Positions 7,821-16,147 of a stretch of 64,000 nt of DNA are shown piece by piece. The notes below the pieces were generated by a model. That model searched no databases, was not told where the DNA came from, and saw only the letters and a list, made by a program, of their open reading frames with translations. The translations under genes and the position numbers were made by a program. Source of the stretch: CAMLIZ01 sp036231905. Its GTDB lineage: Bacteria; Pseudomonadota; Gammaproteobacteria; Burkholderiales; Burkholderiaceae_C. Position 1 is the stretch's first letter. Each line of letters opens with the position of its first letter. The stretch is taken from the NCBI RefSeq assembly GCF_036231905.1, contig NZ_JAZARE010000006.1:310001-374000 (forward strand), in the 5' to 3' direction.

Positions 7821-9131
7821 ATGACGATCTTTGGAGCGCGCTCGCTGTGGCGCGCGGGCGCGGCCTGCCTGGCCGCCGCACTGGTGGCCGGCTGCGGCGG
7901 CAGCGGCAGCGACGACAGCGGCACCGCCTCGCTGCGCGTGGTGAACGCCAGCCCGGGCTACGGCCAGCTGGACTTCTATGTGGACGACAGCATCGCGCTG
8001 TCCTCCATCGCCAGCGGCACCGCCACCAGCTACATCAGCCTGTCCAGCGGCACGGCGCACAGCACGCTCTTCACCCGCACCGGCTCCGCCACCACCGTGC
8101 AGTCGCAGGACCGCACGCTTTCAGCGGACGTGGCCTACACCGTGGTGGCGTATGGCTGGGAGGGCAGCCTGAAGACCTTCCACCTGAGCGAGGACGAAAG
8201 CGCGCCAGACAGCGGCAAGGCCAAGCTGCGCACGGTGAACACCGCGCCCGACGCCGGCACGCTGGATGTCTACGTGACCGGGGTGACGGATTCCCTCACC
8301 GACGTGAGCCCGGTGAACAGCAGCGTCGCCGGCAACTCGCTCAGCGCCTTCAGCACCCTGACACAAGGCACCTACCGCATCCGCGTCACCGCGGCCGGCA
8401 GCAAGACCGACGTGCGCCTGGACATCCCCAGCGTCACGCTGGACAGCCAGGAGGTGGCCTCCCTGATCGTGACCCCCACCACCGGGGGCGTGCTGGTGAA
8501 CGCGCTGGTGCTGCCCCAGAAGGGCCAGCTCGAGAGCTACACCAACACCTACGGCCGGGCGCGCCTGGTGGCCGCGGTGTCCGGCAACGCCGGCGTGGCG
8601 GCGGCCGCGGGCAGCACCACGCTGTCCAGCGGCTCACGCTCACCGCTGGTGGGCAACTACACCCTGGTGCCCACCGGGCTGCTGCCGCTGACGGTCAGCG
8701 TGAATGGCACCGCGGTGAGCGCAGGCAACGCCACCGTGGCACCGGGCGCCGAGCTGACGCTGCTGGTGCATGGCGACCCGGGTGCCGCGCAGGTGACCCT
8801 GCTCAGCGACGACAACCGGCTGCCCAGCCAGGTGACCGGCCTGTCCAGCCAGGCCAGGGTGCGCCTGGTGCACGCAGTGGCGGGCCTGGCCTCCGGCGTG
8901 TCCCTGGTGGCGGACTTCAGTGCACTGGCCGATGACGTGGCCTACGGCACCGCCTCCTCGTACGTCAGCCTGTCCGCCGGCACGCTGTCGCAGGTGGACG
9001 TGACCTCGCCGCTGCAGGCCAGCGCCTTGTTCAGCGCCACCGACGTGACGCTGCAGTCGGAAGGTGTGTACACGCTCTTCATGATGGGTGGCGCCAGCGC
9101 GCCGGCCGGCGTGTTGCGCAAGGACCGCTGA
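7821..9131 (+). CDS. DUF4397 domain lipoprotein
   Basis: This is a 436-residue predicted outer-membrane or periplasmic lipoprotein with a signal peptide and lipobox (LVAGC, Cys near residue 24). The mature part has about four related beta-rich units starting ASLRVVNASPG, AKLRTVNTAPD, GRARLVAAVSG and ARVRLVHAVAG. The first two and the last match the DUF4397 pattern (RVVNASP..., LDVYV). DUF4397 proteins are cell-surface proteins of unknown function. The ATG at 7821 follows AAGGAG with an eight-base spacer, so the in-frame GTG three codons earlier was rejected. It is a single-gene unit ended by the terminator at 9175-9199. Confidence 0.85.
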   Translation: MTIFGARSLWRAGAACLAAALVAGCGGSGSDDSGTASLRVVNASPGYGQLDFYVDDSIALSSIASGTATSYISLSSGTAHSTLFTRTGSATTVQSQDRTLSADVAYTVVAYGWEGSLKTFHLSEDESAPDSGKAKLRTVNTAPDAGTLDVYVTGVTDSLTDVSPVNSSVAGNSLSAFSTLTQGTYRIRVTAAGSKTDVRLDIPSVTLDSQEVASLIVTPTTGGVLVNALVLPQKGQLESYTNTYGRARLVAAVSGNAGVAAAAGSTTLSSGSRSPLVGNYTLVPTGLLPLTVSVNGTAVSAGNATVAPGAELTLLVHGDPGAAQVTLLSDDNRLPSQVTGLSSQARVRLVHAVAGLASGVSLVADFSALADDVAYGTASSYVSLSAGTLSQVDVTSPLQASALFSATDVTLQSEGVYTLFMMGGASAPAGVLRKDR

Positions 9132-9174
9132 GCGCGCCCGCGGCAGGGTGCTTCACCCTGCCGCTGCCGAAAAG

Positions 9175-9199
9175 AAAAGCCGCCCCGAGGGGCGGCTTT
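9175..9199. terminator. Bidirectional terminator between the DUF4397 gene and amt
   Basis: A 10-bp GC-rich stem (9176-9185 with 9190-9199) has a four-base loop. On the minus strand, serving amt, it is followed by a T-rich run. On the plus strand the T run is only TTTG. A second inverted repeat (9141-9163) precedes it. Confidence 0.75.
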
Positions 9200-9221
9200 G
9201 TCGTTCAACGCGCAGGCGCTC

Positions 9222-10751
9222 TTAGCGGTGGTACGCCGTTTCGCCGTGGGCGCTGATGTCCAGGCCCTCGCGCTCCTCTTCTTCCGTGACCCGCAGGCCG
9301 ATCACCAGGTCGACGATCTTGTAGGCGACGAAGGAGACAACGGCCGACCACACCACCGTGACCAGCACGGCCTTGAGCTGGATCCACACCTGCTCGCCGA
9401 TCGGGTTGGAGCCCACGGTGGCAGTGACCCAGTCGGTCACCAGGCCCGGGCCGCCCAGCACCTGGGTGTTGAACACGCCGGTGAGCAGTGCGCCCACGAT
9501 GCCGCCCACGCCGTGAACGCCGAACACATCCAGCGAGTCGTCCGCGCCCAGCAGCTTCTTCAGGCCGTTCACGCCCCACAGGCAGGCAAAACCGGCGACG
9601 AAGCCGATGACGATGGCGCCCATCAGGCCCACGTTGCCCGCCGCCGGGGTGATCGCCACCAGGCCCGCCACCGCGCCGGACGCGGCACCCAGCATCGAAG
9701 CCTTGCCCTTCATCAGCGCTTCACCGATGCACCAGGCCAGGACCGCACCCGCAGTGGCGGTGAAGGTGTTCATGAAGGCCAGCACCGCGGAGTTGCCCGC
9801 TTCCAGCGCGGAGCCCGCGTTGAAGCCGAACCAGCCGACCCACAGCATCGAGGCCCCCACCATCGTGAGCGTCAGCGAATGCGGCGTGAACGACTCCTTG
9901 CCGTAGCCGATGCGCTTGCCGATCAGGAAGGCACCCACCAGGCCGGCCACCGCGGCATTGATGTGCACCACGGTGCCGCCGGCGAAGTCCAGCGCACCCC
10001 ACTGCCAGATCAGGCCGGCCTTGCCGTTCATGGCATCGACCACGTCCTTGCTGGCGTAGGCATCCGGGCCCATCCAGAACCAGACCATGTGCGCGATCGG
10101 CGCATAGCTGAAGGTGAACCAGATCGCCATGAACAGCAGCACCGCCGAGAACTTGATGCGCTCGGCGAAGGCTCCCACGATCAGGCAGCAGGTGATGCCG
10201 GCGAAGGTGGCCTGGAAGGCGGCGAACAGCAGCTCGGGGATGTAGACGCCCTTGCTGAAGGTGGCCGCCATCGCGAACTCACCCGTCGAGGCGTTGAACA
10301 GGCCTTTGAGGAACAGCCGGTCCAGGCCGCCCACGAACTTGTTGCCTTCGGTGAAGGCCAGGCTGTAGCCGTACAGGGCCCACAGCACGACGATCATCGA
10401 GAAGGTGACCATCACCTGCATCAGCACCGACAGCATGTTCTTGCTGCGCACCAGGCCGCCGTAGAACAGCGCCAGGCCGGGGATGGTCATCATGATGACC
10501 AGCAGGGTGGACAGCAGCATCCAGGCGTTGTCGCCCTTGTTGGCCACCGGTGCGGAGGCCGCCGCGGCGGGTGCGGGCGCGGCCGCTGCGGCGGCGGAGG
10601 CTGCAGGCGCAGCGGCAGGTGCCGAGGCGTCGGCCGCCACGGCGGCCGCAGAGGCGGCCGGCGCGGATGCCGCGGCATCCTGGGCCAGCGACACGCCGGT
10701 GAAGCCGGCGAACGCCAGCCCGAGGGCCAGTGAAGCAATGAGCTTTTTCAT
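9222..10751 (-). CDS. amt: Ammonium transporter
   Basis: This is a 509-residue Amt-family ammonium channel of the inner membrane. A cleavable signal peptide (MKKLIASLALGLAFAGF..., AQD) is followed by an unusual run of about 45 residues made almost only of Ala, Pro and Ser. The Amt core begins at NKGDNAWMLLSTLLVIMMT, with ALFYGGLVRSKN, the membrane stretch VHINAAVAGLVGAFLIGK and the late motif DVFGVHGVGGIVGALLTGVF, all typical of the family. It lies 22 bases after glnK in the porin-glnK-amt operon, so GlnK probably controls its gating. Transcription is probably sigma-54/NtrC dependent from the promoter upstream of the porin gene. Confidence 0.95.
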   Translation of the reverse strand: MKKLIASLALGLAFAGFTGVSLAQDAAASAPAASAAAVAADASAPAAAPAASAAAAAAPAPAAAASAPVANKGDNAWMLLSTLLVIMMTIPGLALFYGGLVRSKNMLSVLMQVMVTFSMIVVLWALYGYSLAFTEGNKFVGGLDRLFLKGLFNASTGEFAMAATFSKGVYIPELLFAAFQATFAGITCCLIVGAFAERIKFSAVLLFMAIWFTFSYAPIAHMVWFWMGPDAYASKDVVDAMNGKAGLIWQWGALDFAGGTVVHINAAVAGLVGAFLIGKRIGYGKESFTPHSLTLTMVGASMLWVGWFGFNAGSALEAGNSAVLAFMNTFTATAGAVLAWCIGEALMKGKASMLGAASGAVAGLVAITPAAGNVGLMGAIVIGFVAGFACLWGVNGLKKLLGADDSLDVFGVHGVGGIVGALLTGVFNTQVLGGPGLVTDWVTATVGSNPIGEQVWIQLKAVLVTVVWSAVVSFVAYKIVDLVIGLRVTEEEEREGLDISAHGETAYHR

Positions 10752-10773
10752 GGGCTGTCTCTTGAATGTTGGT

Positions 10774-11112
10774 TTACAGCGCGTCCTTGCCGGTCTCGCC
10801 GGTGCGGATGCGCACCACCTGCTCCAGCGCGGACACGAAGATCTTGCCGTCGCCGATCTTGCCGGTGCGGGCCGCGCCTTCGATCGCTTCGATCACGCGT
10901 TCGACGATGGCATCGTCCACCGCCGCTTCGATCTTCACCTTGGGCAGGAAGTCGACCACGTACTCCGCGCCGCGGTACAGCTCGGTGTGGCCCTTCTGCC
11001 GGCCGAAGCCCTTGACTTCAGTCACCGTGATGCCTTGAACGCCAATGCCGCTCAGGGCTTCACGCACTTCATCAAGCTTGAACGGCTTGACGATCGCGGT
11101 CACCATCTTCAT
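10774..11112 (-). CDS. glnK: P-II family nitrogen regulator GlnK
   Basis: This is a 112-residue PII signalling protein that senses 2-oxoglutarate and ATP/ADP and controls Amt and the nitrogen response. It starts MKMVTAIVKPFKLDEVREAL. The T-loop has the uridylylation tyrosine at position 51 (RGAEYVVDF). The B-loop TGKIGDGKIFV and the C-terminal RIRTGETGKDAL are intact, and the length is exactly that of the family. It is named glnK because of its linkage to amt; from sequence alone glnB cannot be excluded. An in-frame upstream extension runs through the porin gene and is not real. Confidence 0.95.
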   Translation of the reverse strand: MKMVTAIVKPFKLDEVREALSGIGVQGITVTEVKGFGRQKGHTELYRGAEYVVDFLPKVKIEAAVDDAIVERVIEAIEGAARTGKIGDGKIFVSALEQVVRIRTGETGKDAL

Positions 11113-11126
11113 GGGTTGTCTCCTAG

Positions 11127-11897
11127 TTAGAAGGCGTACTTGACGCCGAGGACCGCGGCCTTCTTGCCGGTGAACTTGCCCGCGGGAGTGACGTACCAGG
11201 TGTCGTCCGCGTCGGTGCCCACGGCGGACAGGCTCACGGTGAGGCCCTTGACCACTTCCTTGGCCACGCTCACGGAATAGTCGGTGTAGGTGGCCACCGG
11301 GTCGTACGGGCCCTTGATCTTCTGGCGTCCCACATGGGGCGTGAATGTCAGGCCCCACGGGCCTTCGAACGTGGCGGACAGGTCGAGGTAGTAGCTGTTC
11401 TTGCTGTCGGGGTTGCCGAAGGTGTTGGACAGTGCGTGCGAGTACTTCAACGTCGCGGGTCCGTAGGTGAGCGCGCCGTAGAGTTCCGTGGTGTTGGCGT
11501 TCTTGAAGGCACCGAGCGGCGCATCACCGAGCTTGTTCTTCGGATACCAGTACTGCAGCACGCCGACGTCGAAGCTCAGGTCCTTGACGATCTCCTGCTT
11601 GTAGCCGCCGTAGAGGTCGATCTCGACATTGGCGTTGCCGGCGTCAAAGCCAAGGACGGTGCCGGTGTCCTCGATCCACTTGATCGTCGAAGCCCAGGTC
11701 CCGACATAAAAACCGCCCGGCAAAGTGGCATCCACGCCGCCTTGCAAAGCGGGCTTGAGCCGGCTTTGCGAGATGCCGCGGTAACGGTAGTCCGATACCG
11801 CACCCACATTGAAGGCGAACATGTCGTCGGCGTAGGACGCCACCGGCAGGGTGCTGAGCACCGCGGCGGCGGCAAGGGCGAACATCGATTTCTTCAT
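11127..11897 (-). CDS. TorF-like putative outer-membrane porin
   Basis: This is a 256-residue protein with a signal peptide (MKKSMFALAAAAVLSTLPVA, cleavage after SYA). The mature beta-barrel pattern begins FNVGAVSDYRYRGISQSR, typical of the Gcw_chp/TorF family, and ends in Phe (VLGVKYAF), the usual last residue of outer-membrane barrels. It is the first gene of the operon with glnK and amt (14-base gap) and has a sigma-54 promoter about 43 bases upstream. The context suggests passage of small nitrogen compounds across the outer membrane under nitrogen limitation; that role is inference. Confidence 0.85.
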   Translation of the reverse strand: MKKSMFALAAAAVLSTLPVASYADDMFAFNVGAVSDYRYRGISQSRLKPALQGGVDATLPGGFYVGTWASTIKWIEDTGTVLGFDAGNANVEIDLYGGYKQEIVKDLSFDVGVLQYWYPKNKLGDAPLGAFKNANTTELYGALTYGPATLKYSHALSNTFGNPDSKNSYYLDLSATFEGPWGLTFTPHVGRQKIKGPYDPVATYTDYSVSVAKEVVKGLTVSLSAVGTDADDTWYVTPAGKFTGKKAAVLGVKYAF

Positions 11898-11939
11898 GCG
11901 GGGGCTCCAACGAGTTGATATTCAGGACCGGGCCCTTTT

Positions 11940-11956
11940 TGCAGCTTCTGTGCCCG
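11940..11956 (-). promoter_or_regulatory. Sigma-54 (RpoN) promoter of the porin-glnK-amt operon
   Basis: The minus strand reads GGGCACAGAAGCTGCA. The -24 GG and -12 GC pairs are exactly 12 bases apart, as RpoN requires. It differs from the TGGCAC-N5-TTGCA consensus at the first base of each element. The predicted start of transcription, near 11929, leaves a leader of about 30 bases before the porin ATG. Confidence 0.75.
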
Positions 11957-12018
11957 CGCCCCGGATGGCCAAAGCGCCCCAACTCAGGGCAACGCCTGCC
12001 TGCATGCACCGCGCCGCC

Positions 12019-12061
12019 GCACCAATGCGGTGATCGCATTCACGCCGCACCAATGCGAGGC
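12019..12061. promoter_or_regulatory. Two NtrC-like enhancer sites
   Basis: The sequence GCACCAATGCG occurs twice, at 12019 and 12048, 29 bases apart. The first copy reads GCAC-N7-GTGA, close to the NtrC pattern GCAC-N7-GTGC; in the second only one half is good. The sites lie roughly 95-130 bases upstream of the predicted sigma-54 start, a usual enhancer distance. They also lie just upstream of comM on the other strand. Confidence 0.5.
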
Positions 12062-12134
12062 GTAAAACGAGCCCCTTAGAGAGTAGGGCTGCCCAGGCAC
12101 AATGCCGGCACAAGATCGAGGGAGGAGCACCAGC

Positions 12135-13661
12135 ATGACGCTGGCCGTTGTTCACAGCCGCGCGCTGGATGGTCTGCAGGCACCCGAGGTGCAGGTCGAG
12201 GTCCACCTGGCGAACGGGTTGCCCAGCTTCACGCTGGTCGGCCTGGCTGACACCGAAGTGAAGGAAGCGCGCGAGCGCGTGCGCGCCGCACTCAACACCA
12301 GCGGGCTTGCGTTTCCCCACAACAAGCGCATCACCGTCAGCCTGGCGCCGGCCGACCTGCCGAAGGAGTCCGGACGCTTCGACCTGCCGATCGCGCTGGG
12401 CATCCTGGCGGCGGCCGGCGAGATCGACGCCACGAAGCTCGCACAACATGAGTTCGCCGGTGAGCTATCCCTGGCCGGCGAGTTGCGTCCGGTGCGCGGC
12501 GCGCTGGCCGTGGCGCTCGCCCTGCGCCACGGCGCCAGCACCCGCACGCTGGTGCTGCCCGCGCCGTCCGCCGCGGAGGCCGCGCGTGTGCCGGGCCTGG
12601 ACATCCGCGGTGCCATTCACCTGCTCGACGTGGTGCAGGCCCTGCGCCCGGGTGAAGATGCGGTGCCGCTGCCACGCGCCGTGGCCGCCACCCCGGACGC
12701 CGCTGCGCCCCACCCCGACCTGCGCGACGTGCGCGGCCAGCTGGCGGCCAAGCGCGTGCTGGAGATTGCGGCCGCGGGCGGCCACTCGCTGTTGATGACC
12801 GGCCCACCCGGCACCGGGAAGTCCATGCTCGCCCAGCGCCTGCCCGGCCTGCTGCCGCCCATGGGCGAAGACGAGGCCTTGTCCAGCGCGGCACTGCAGA
12901 GCCTCACCCCGCGGGGTTTCGACCCGTCTCAGTGGAAGCTGCGGCCGGTGCGCTCGCCCCACCACTCGGCCACTGCGGTGGCTCTGGTGGGCGGTGGCAC
13001 GCCGCCCAAGCCGGGCGAAATCTCGCTGGCGCACGGCGGCGTGCTGTTCCTCGATGAATTGCCCGAATTTCCGCGCAGCGCCCTGGAGGCCTTGCGCGAG
13101 CCGCTGGAAACCGGCCACATCACCATCTCCCGGGCCGGGCGGCAGGCGGCCTACCCCGCGCGGTTCCAGCTCATTGCGGCAATGAACCCCTGCCCCTGTG
13201 GGTTCCTGGGGGCGTACGCGGCCACCGGCAAGAGCTGTCGCTGCACGCCCGAGGCGGTGTCACGCTACCAGGGCCGCTTGTCCGGCCCCTTGATCGACCG
13301 CATCGACCTGCAGGTGGAGGTGCCGGCCGTCAAACCGGCCGAGCTGATGGCCCAGCCCGACGGCGAGCCCTCGGCCGCCATCGCGGCGCGTGTGCAGCAG
13401 GCGCGCGAGCGCCAGCTGGCGCGCCAGGGCAAGGCCAATGCCGACCTGCAGGCAGGCGAACTGGCGCAGCACGCCGCCATGGACACGGCTGCCGAGCGCT
13501 TGTTGCAGAGCGCAGCGGAGCGACTGGGCTGGTCCGGCCGCAGCCTGCACCGCGCGATCCGGGTGGCGCGCACCATCGCCGACCTGGCCGGCACACAGCA
13601 GGTGGGTGCGGAACATGTCGGCGAGGCGCTGCAATACCGGCGCGGCCTGCCGGCACCCTGA
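12135..13661 (+). CDS. comM: YifB/ComM family Mg-chelatase-like AAA+ ATPase
   Basis: This is a 508-residue AAA+ protein. Characterised ComM is a hexameric branch-migration helicase aiding integration of DNA during natural transformation. The N-terminal ChlI-like domain starts MTLAVVHSRALDGLQAPEV. The Walker A motif GPPGTGKS is at residues 223-230, Walker B is VLFLDELPEF, and the segment MNPCPCGFLGAY is typical of the family. The C-terminal Mg-chelatase domain carries RSLHRAIRVARTIADLAG. The ATG at 12135 follows GGAGGAG with an eight-base spacer. The gene stands alone, divergent from the nitrogen operon. Confidence 0.92.
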   Translation: MTLAVVHSRALDGLQAPEVQVEVHLANGLPSFTLVGLADTEVKEARERVRAALNTSGLAFPHNKRITVSLAPADLPKESGRFDLPIALGILAAAGEIDATKLAQHEFAGELSLAGELRPVRGALAVALALRHGASTRTLVLPAPSAAEAARVPGLDIRGAIHLLDVVQALRPGEDAVPLPRAVAATPDAAAPHPDLRDVRGQLAAKRVLEIAAAGGHSLLMTGPPGTGKSMLAQRLPGLLPPMGEDEALSSAALQSLTPRGFDPSQWKLRPVRSPHHSATAVALVGGGTPPKPGEISLAHGGVLFLDELPEFPRSALEALREPLETGHITISRAGRQAAYPARFQLIAAMNPCPCGFLGAYAATGKSCRCTPEAVSRYQGRLSGPLIDRIDLQVEVPAVKPAELMAQPDGEPSAAIAARVQQARERQLARQGKANADLQAGELAQHAAMDTAAERLLQSAAERLGWSGRSLHRAIRVARTIADLAGTQQVGAEHVGEALQYRRGLPAP

Positions 13662-13719
13662 AAGGGGCACACGGCAGGCCGCGGGGTTGTGAGCTTGGGG
13701 CCCGACCGCCCCTTGGCGA

Positions 13720-14502
13720 TCAGGCGCCCTGGCCGCTTTCGCGCTGGCTCGCCGGGCGCATGGTGTTGCCCTCCACCACCACACGCGTGCCCGGCGTGGG
13801 CGCGGTCTTCTGGGTGATGGTGCGCACGCTGCCGTCGTCCAGGCGCACGCGCGCTTCGTACACGGTTTCCGACTTGGCGCGCTTCTCGATCTCGTGGCCG
13901 GCCAGGCCGCCGCCCACCGCGCCAATGACCGTCATCGCCTTGCGGCCGTTGCCGCCACCCACCTGGTGGCCCAGCACGCCGCCCAGCACACCGCCGGCAA
14001 TGGCACCCACCCCCGAACCCTCGCCCTTGCGGGTGACCTCGCGCACGCCTTCGATCACGCCGCAGTTGTGGCACACCGCCACCGGGCGCGTGTCCAGCGG
14101 GGTGGTGCTGCCTGTGCCGCTGCTCACGGCCGTGCCGCGATCGGTGTCATGGGTGGTCGCCGGTGCCTTGGGCGCCGGCTGGTGGCGCGGAGCCGCATGG
14201 CGGGTGGGCGCCGGCTTGGCGGGCGCAGGAGCCTGCTGCTCCGGGGCCGGCGTCGCCTGCAGGGCATTGGGTTGCACCGTGGCCGGTTGGGGCACCGGCA
14301 GGCTGGCGGGCGGCACCACGGTCTCGTTCGGTGCCAGCGCAAGCTTGGCCGGCACCGGGTCGGCCGGCGCGGCCTGGCGCGATGAACTCATCATCCAGCC
14401 GGCGGCGGCGCCCAGCGAGGCGATCATCACCGCCGCGCCGATCATGGCGGCGGGAGAGGTCATGCGGGAGCTCGGGCGGCTTGCGGTCGTGTTGTCGGTC
14501 AT
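13720..14502 (-). CDS. Glycine-zipper 2TM domain protein
   Basis: This is a 260-residue membrane protein with one N-terminal transmembrane segment (MIGAAVMIASLGAAAGWMM) and a Pro/Ala-rich linker. A conserved CHNC pair precedes EGVREVTRKGEG. The glycine-zipper region (GAIAGGVLGGVLGHQVGGG and GAVGGGLAGHEIEKR) follows, then a basic C-terminal domain YEARVRLDDGSVRTI. Such proteins resemble the outer-membrane lipoprotein SlyB, but here a plain membrane anchor replaces the lipobox. The ATG at 14502 has GGAGA six bases upstream and was preferred to the ATG at 14514. It is convergent with comM. The function is unknown. Confidence 0.8.
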   Translation of the reverse strand: MTDNTTASRPSSRMTSPAAMIGAAVMIASLGAAAGWMMSSSRQAAPADPVPAKLALAPNETVVPPASLPVPQPATVQPNALQATPAPEQQAPAPAKPAPTRHAAPRHQPAPKAPATTHDTDRGTAVSSGTGSTTPLDTRPVAVCHNCGVIEGVREVTRKGEGSGVGAIAGGVLGGVLGHQVGGGNGRKAMTVIGAVGGGLAGHEIEKRAKSETVYEARVRLDDGSVRTITQKTAPTPGTRVVVEGNTMRPASQRESGQGA

Positions 14503-14610
14503 CGTGTTCTCCATTCGTTCAAGCGGCCCGCGGAACGCGGCCCCTCTAGGGATTGAACGTTTCGCAGCCCGGTTCGTTGCCGCCAACGCTGAATCAGGCG
14601 TAACTGGCCG

Positions 14611-16122
14611 TTACGCGAGGAACCCCAGGTTGCGCCTGGCAGCATCGAAGTTGCTGAGGCGGGGGAACAGGTCCAGCAGCTGGGAATCGCTCAGGCCGAA
14701 CCAGCGGCCCAGAGTGGCGCCGACCTGTTCCACGCTGGTTTCCGGCAGCAAAGCGCCATTGGACAGCTGGTTCGGGCTGGTGAAGTCGCCCTTGCCGTCG
14801 GGCAGGCCATAGGCTGGGAAGTTGCCGTAGAGGTCGCGGCCCTTGACCGCGCCACCCATGACCAGGTGGTGCGCGCCCCAGCCGTGGTCGGTGCCGTCGC
14901 CATTGCTGGTGAACGTGCGGCCGAAATCCGAGGCGGTGAAGGTGGTGACGCTGTCGCGCACGCCCATGGCGCCCAGCACGGCATCGAAGTAGGCCAGGCC
15001 ATGCGACAGCCTGGCCATCAGGTCGGCATGGTTGCGGTTCTGGAAGTCGTGGGTGTCGAAGCCACCCAGGCTGACGAAAAACACCTGGCGCTTCATGCCC
15101 AGCGTGCCGCGGGCGGCAATGGTGCGGGCCACCACCTGCAGCTGCTGCGCGAGGTTGTTGGTGGCCTTGGCCCCGGTGATCGGGTTGTCGTACTGCAGCA
15201 GCGGGTCGGTGCCGGTGGCGCCGGGCGTGCCGAAGGGCGCCGTGGTGGCCGACGGCAGGGCCGCGCTGAAGCTGGCCTCGGCGTCGATGGAGCGGCCCAC
15301 CGCCCCGGCGTGGTCGCGCGCCAGGGCGGAATCCAGCCGCGCGGTGCGCATGATGCTGCGCATCTTCTCCAGCGCCACGGCGCTGCCGAACAGCGTGTTG
15401 CCCGAGCCGCCGATGCGAATGGCACCGCCGGTGGAGACCTGGTACTGCAGCACCTGCTGCCCGCTCAGCCACACGGCGTTGCCCGAGGCCGACACGCTGG
15501 TGAACACACTGCGCCCGTTCTGGCTGGCGAGCAGGTCGCCCATGCGGCCGCCCCAGCCGGTGGTGGCGCCTTCGGCAGCCAGCGTCTGCCAGGTGGACTG
15601 CTGGTCGTTGTGCGAGAACAGGCTGGCCGGCTTGGCGAAGCCGGCGTTCTTGTAGTCCGCCTTGGTGGTCGGCGCGATCAGCGGGCCGGCATTGGGCACG
15701 ATCGCCAGCCGGCCGGCGTTGAACAGGTCGCGCGCGGCCACCAGCTGCGGATGCACCGCGAAGCTGCGCCCCTGGGCATTGATCGGGTTGAGTGCCAGCA
15801 CGCCGCCCAGGCGGTCCGGCGAGCCAGCGGCGGCACTGCCCACCGGCACCGTGCCCACGGACTTGAGCGCGATCGGGTCGGGTGCCTGGTTGCGCACGCT
15901 CTGGTAGTTGGCCCAGGACGCAGCGTCCGTGGCCAGCACGGTGTTGTAGGTATCGTTGCCGCCAAAGAGGAACAGGCAGACGATGGCCTTGTAGTCGCCG
16001 GTGGACTGCGCGCTCGCGCTGCCGAGCGCGGCGAGGTTCAGCGCCAGCGGTGCGGCCGGCCCCAGCAGGGAAAAGGCGCCCGCCCGGCGCAGGAATTCAC
16101 GGCGTGATGCAGAGGACGTCAT
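14611..16122 (-). CDS. DUF1501 domain protein with Tat signal
   Basis: This is a 503-residue secreted protein of the DUF1501 family, distantly related to sulfatase/alkaline-phosphatase-fold proteins. The twin-arginine signal RREFLRRAG is at residues 7-15, with hydrophobic core and ASA cleavage region after it. The mature part shows AIVCLFLFGGNDTYNTV, VFFVSLGGFDTHDFQNRNHA and TFTASDFGRTFTSNGDGTDHGW, characteristic of the family and rich in possible metal ligands (Asp, His). It begins 25 bases after the DUF1800 gene, forming the recurrent two-gene pair. The substrate is unknown. Confidence 0.88.
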   Translation of the reverse strand: MTSSASRREFLRRAGAFSLLGPAAPLALNLAALGSASAQSTGDYKAIVCLFLFGGNDTYNTVLATDAASWANYQSVRNQAPDPIALKSVGTVPVGSAAAGSPDRLGGVLALNPINAQGRSFAVHPQLVAARDLFNAGRLAIVPNAGPLIAPTTKADYKNAGFAKPASLFSHNDQQSTWQTLAAEGATTGWGGRMGDLLASQNGRSVFTSVSASGNAVWLSGQQVLQYQVSTGGAIRIGGSGNTLFGSAVALEKMRSIMRTARLDSALARDHAGAVGRSIDAEASFSAALPSATTAPFGTPGATGTDPLLQYDNPITGAKATNNLAQQLQVVARTIAARGTLGMKRQVFFVSLGGFDTHDFQNRNHADLMARLSHGLAYFDAVLGAMGVRDSVTTFTASDFGRTFTSNGDGTDHGWGAHHLVMGGAVKGRDLYGNFPAYGLPDGKGDFTSPNQLSNGALLPETSVEQVGATLGRWFGLSDSQLLDLFPRLSNFDAARRNLGFLA

Positions 16123-16147
16123 GGATGCTTTCCGTGTCGGCTGGGCG

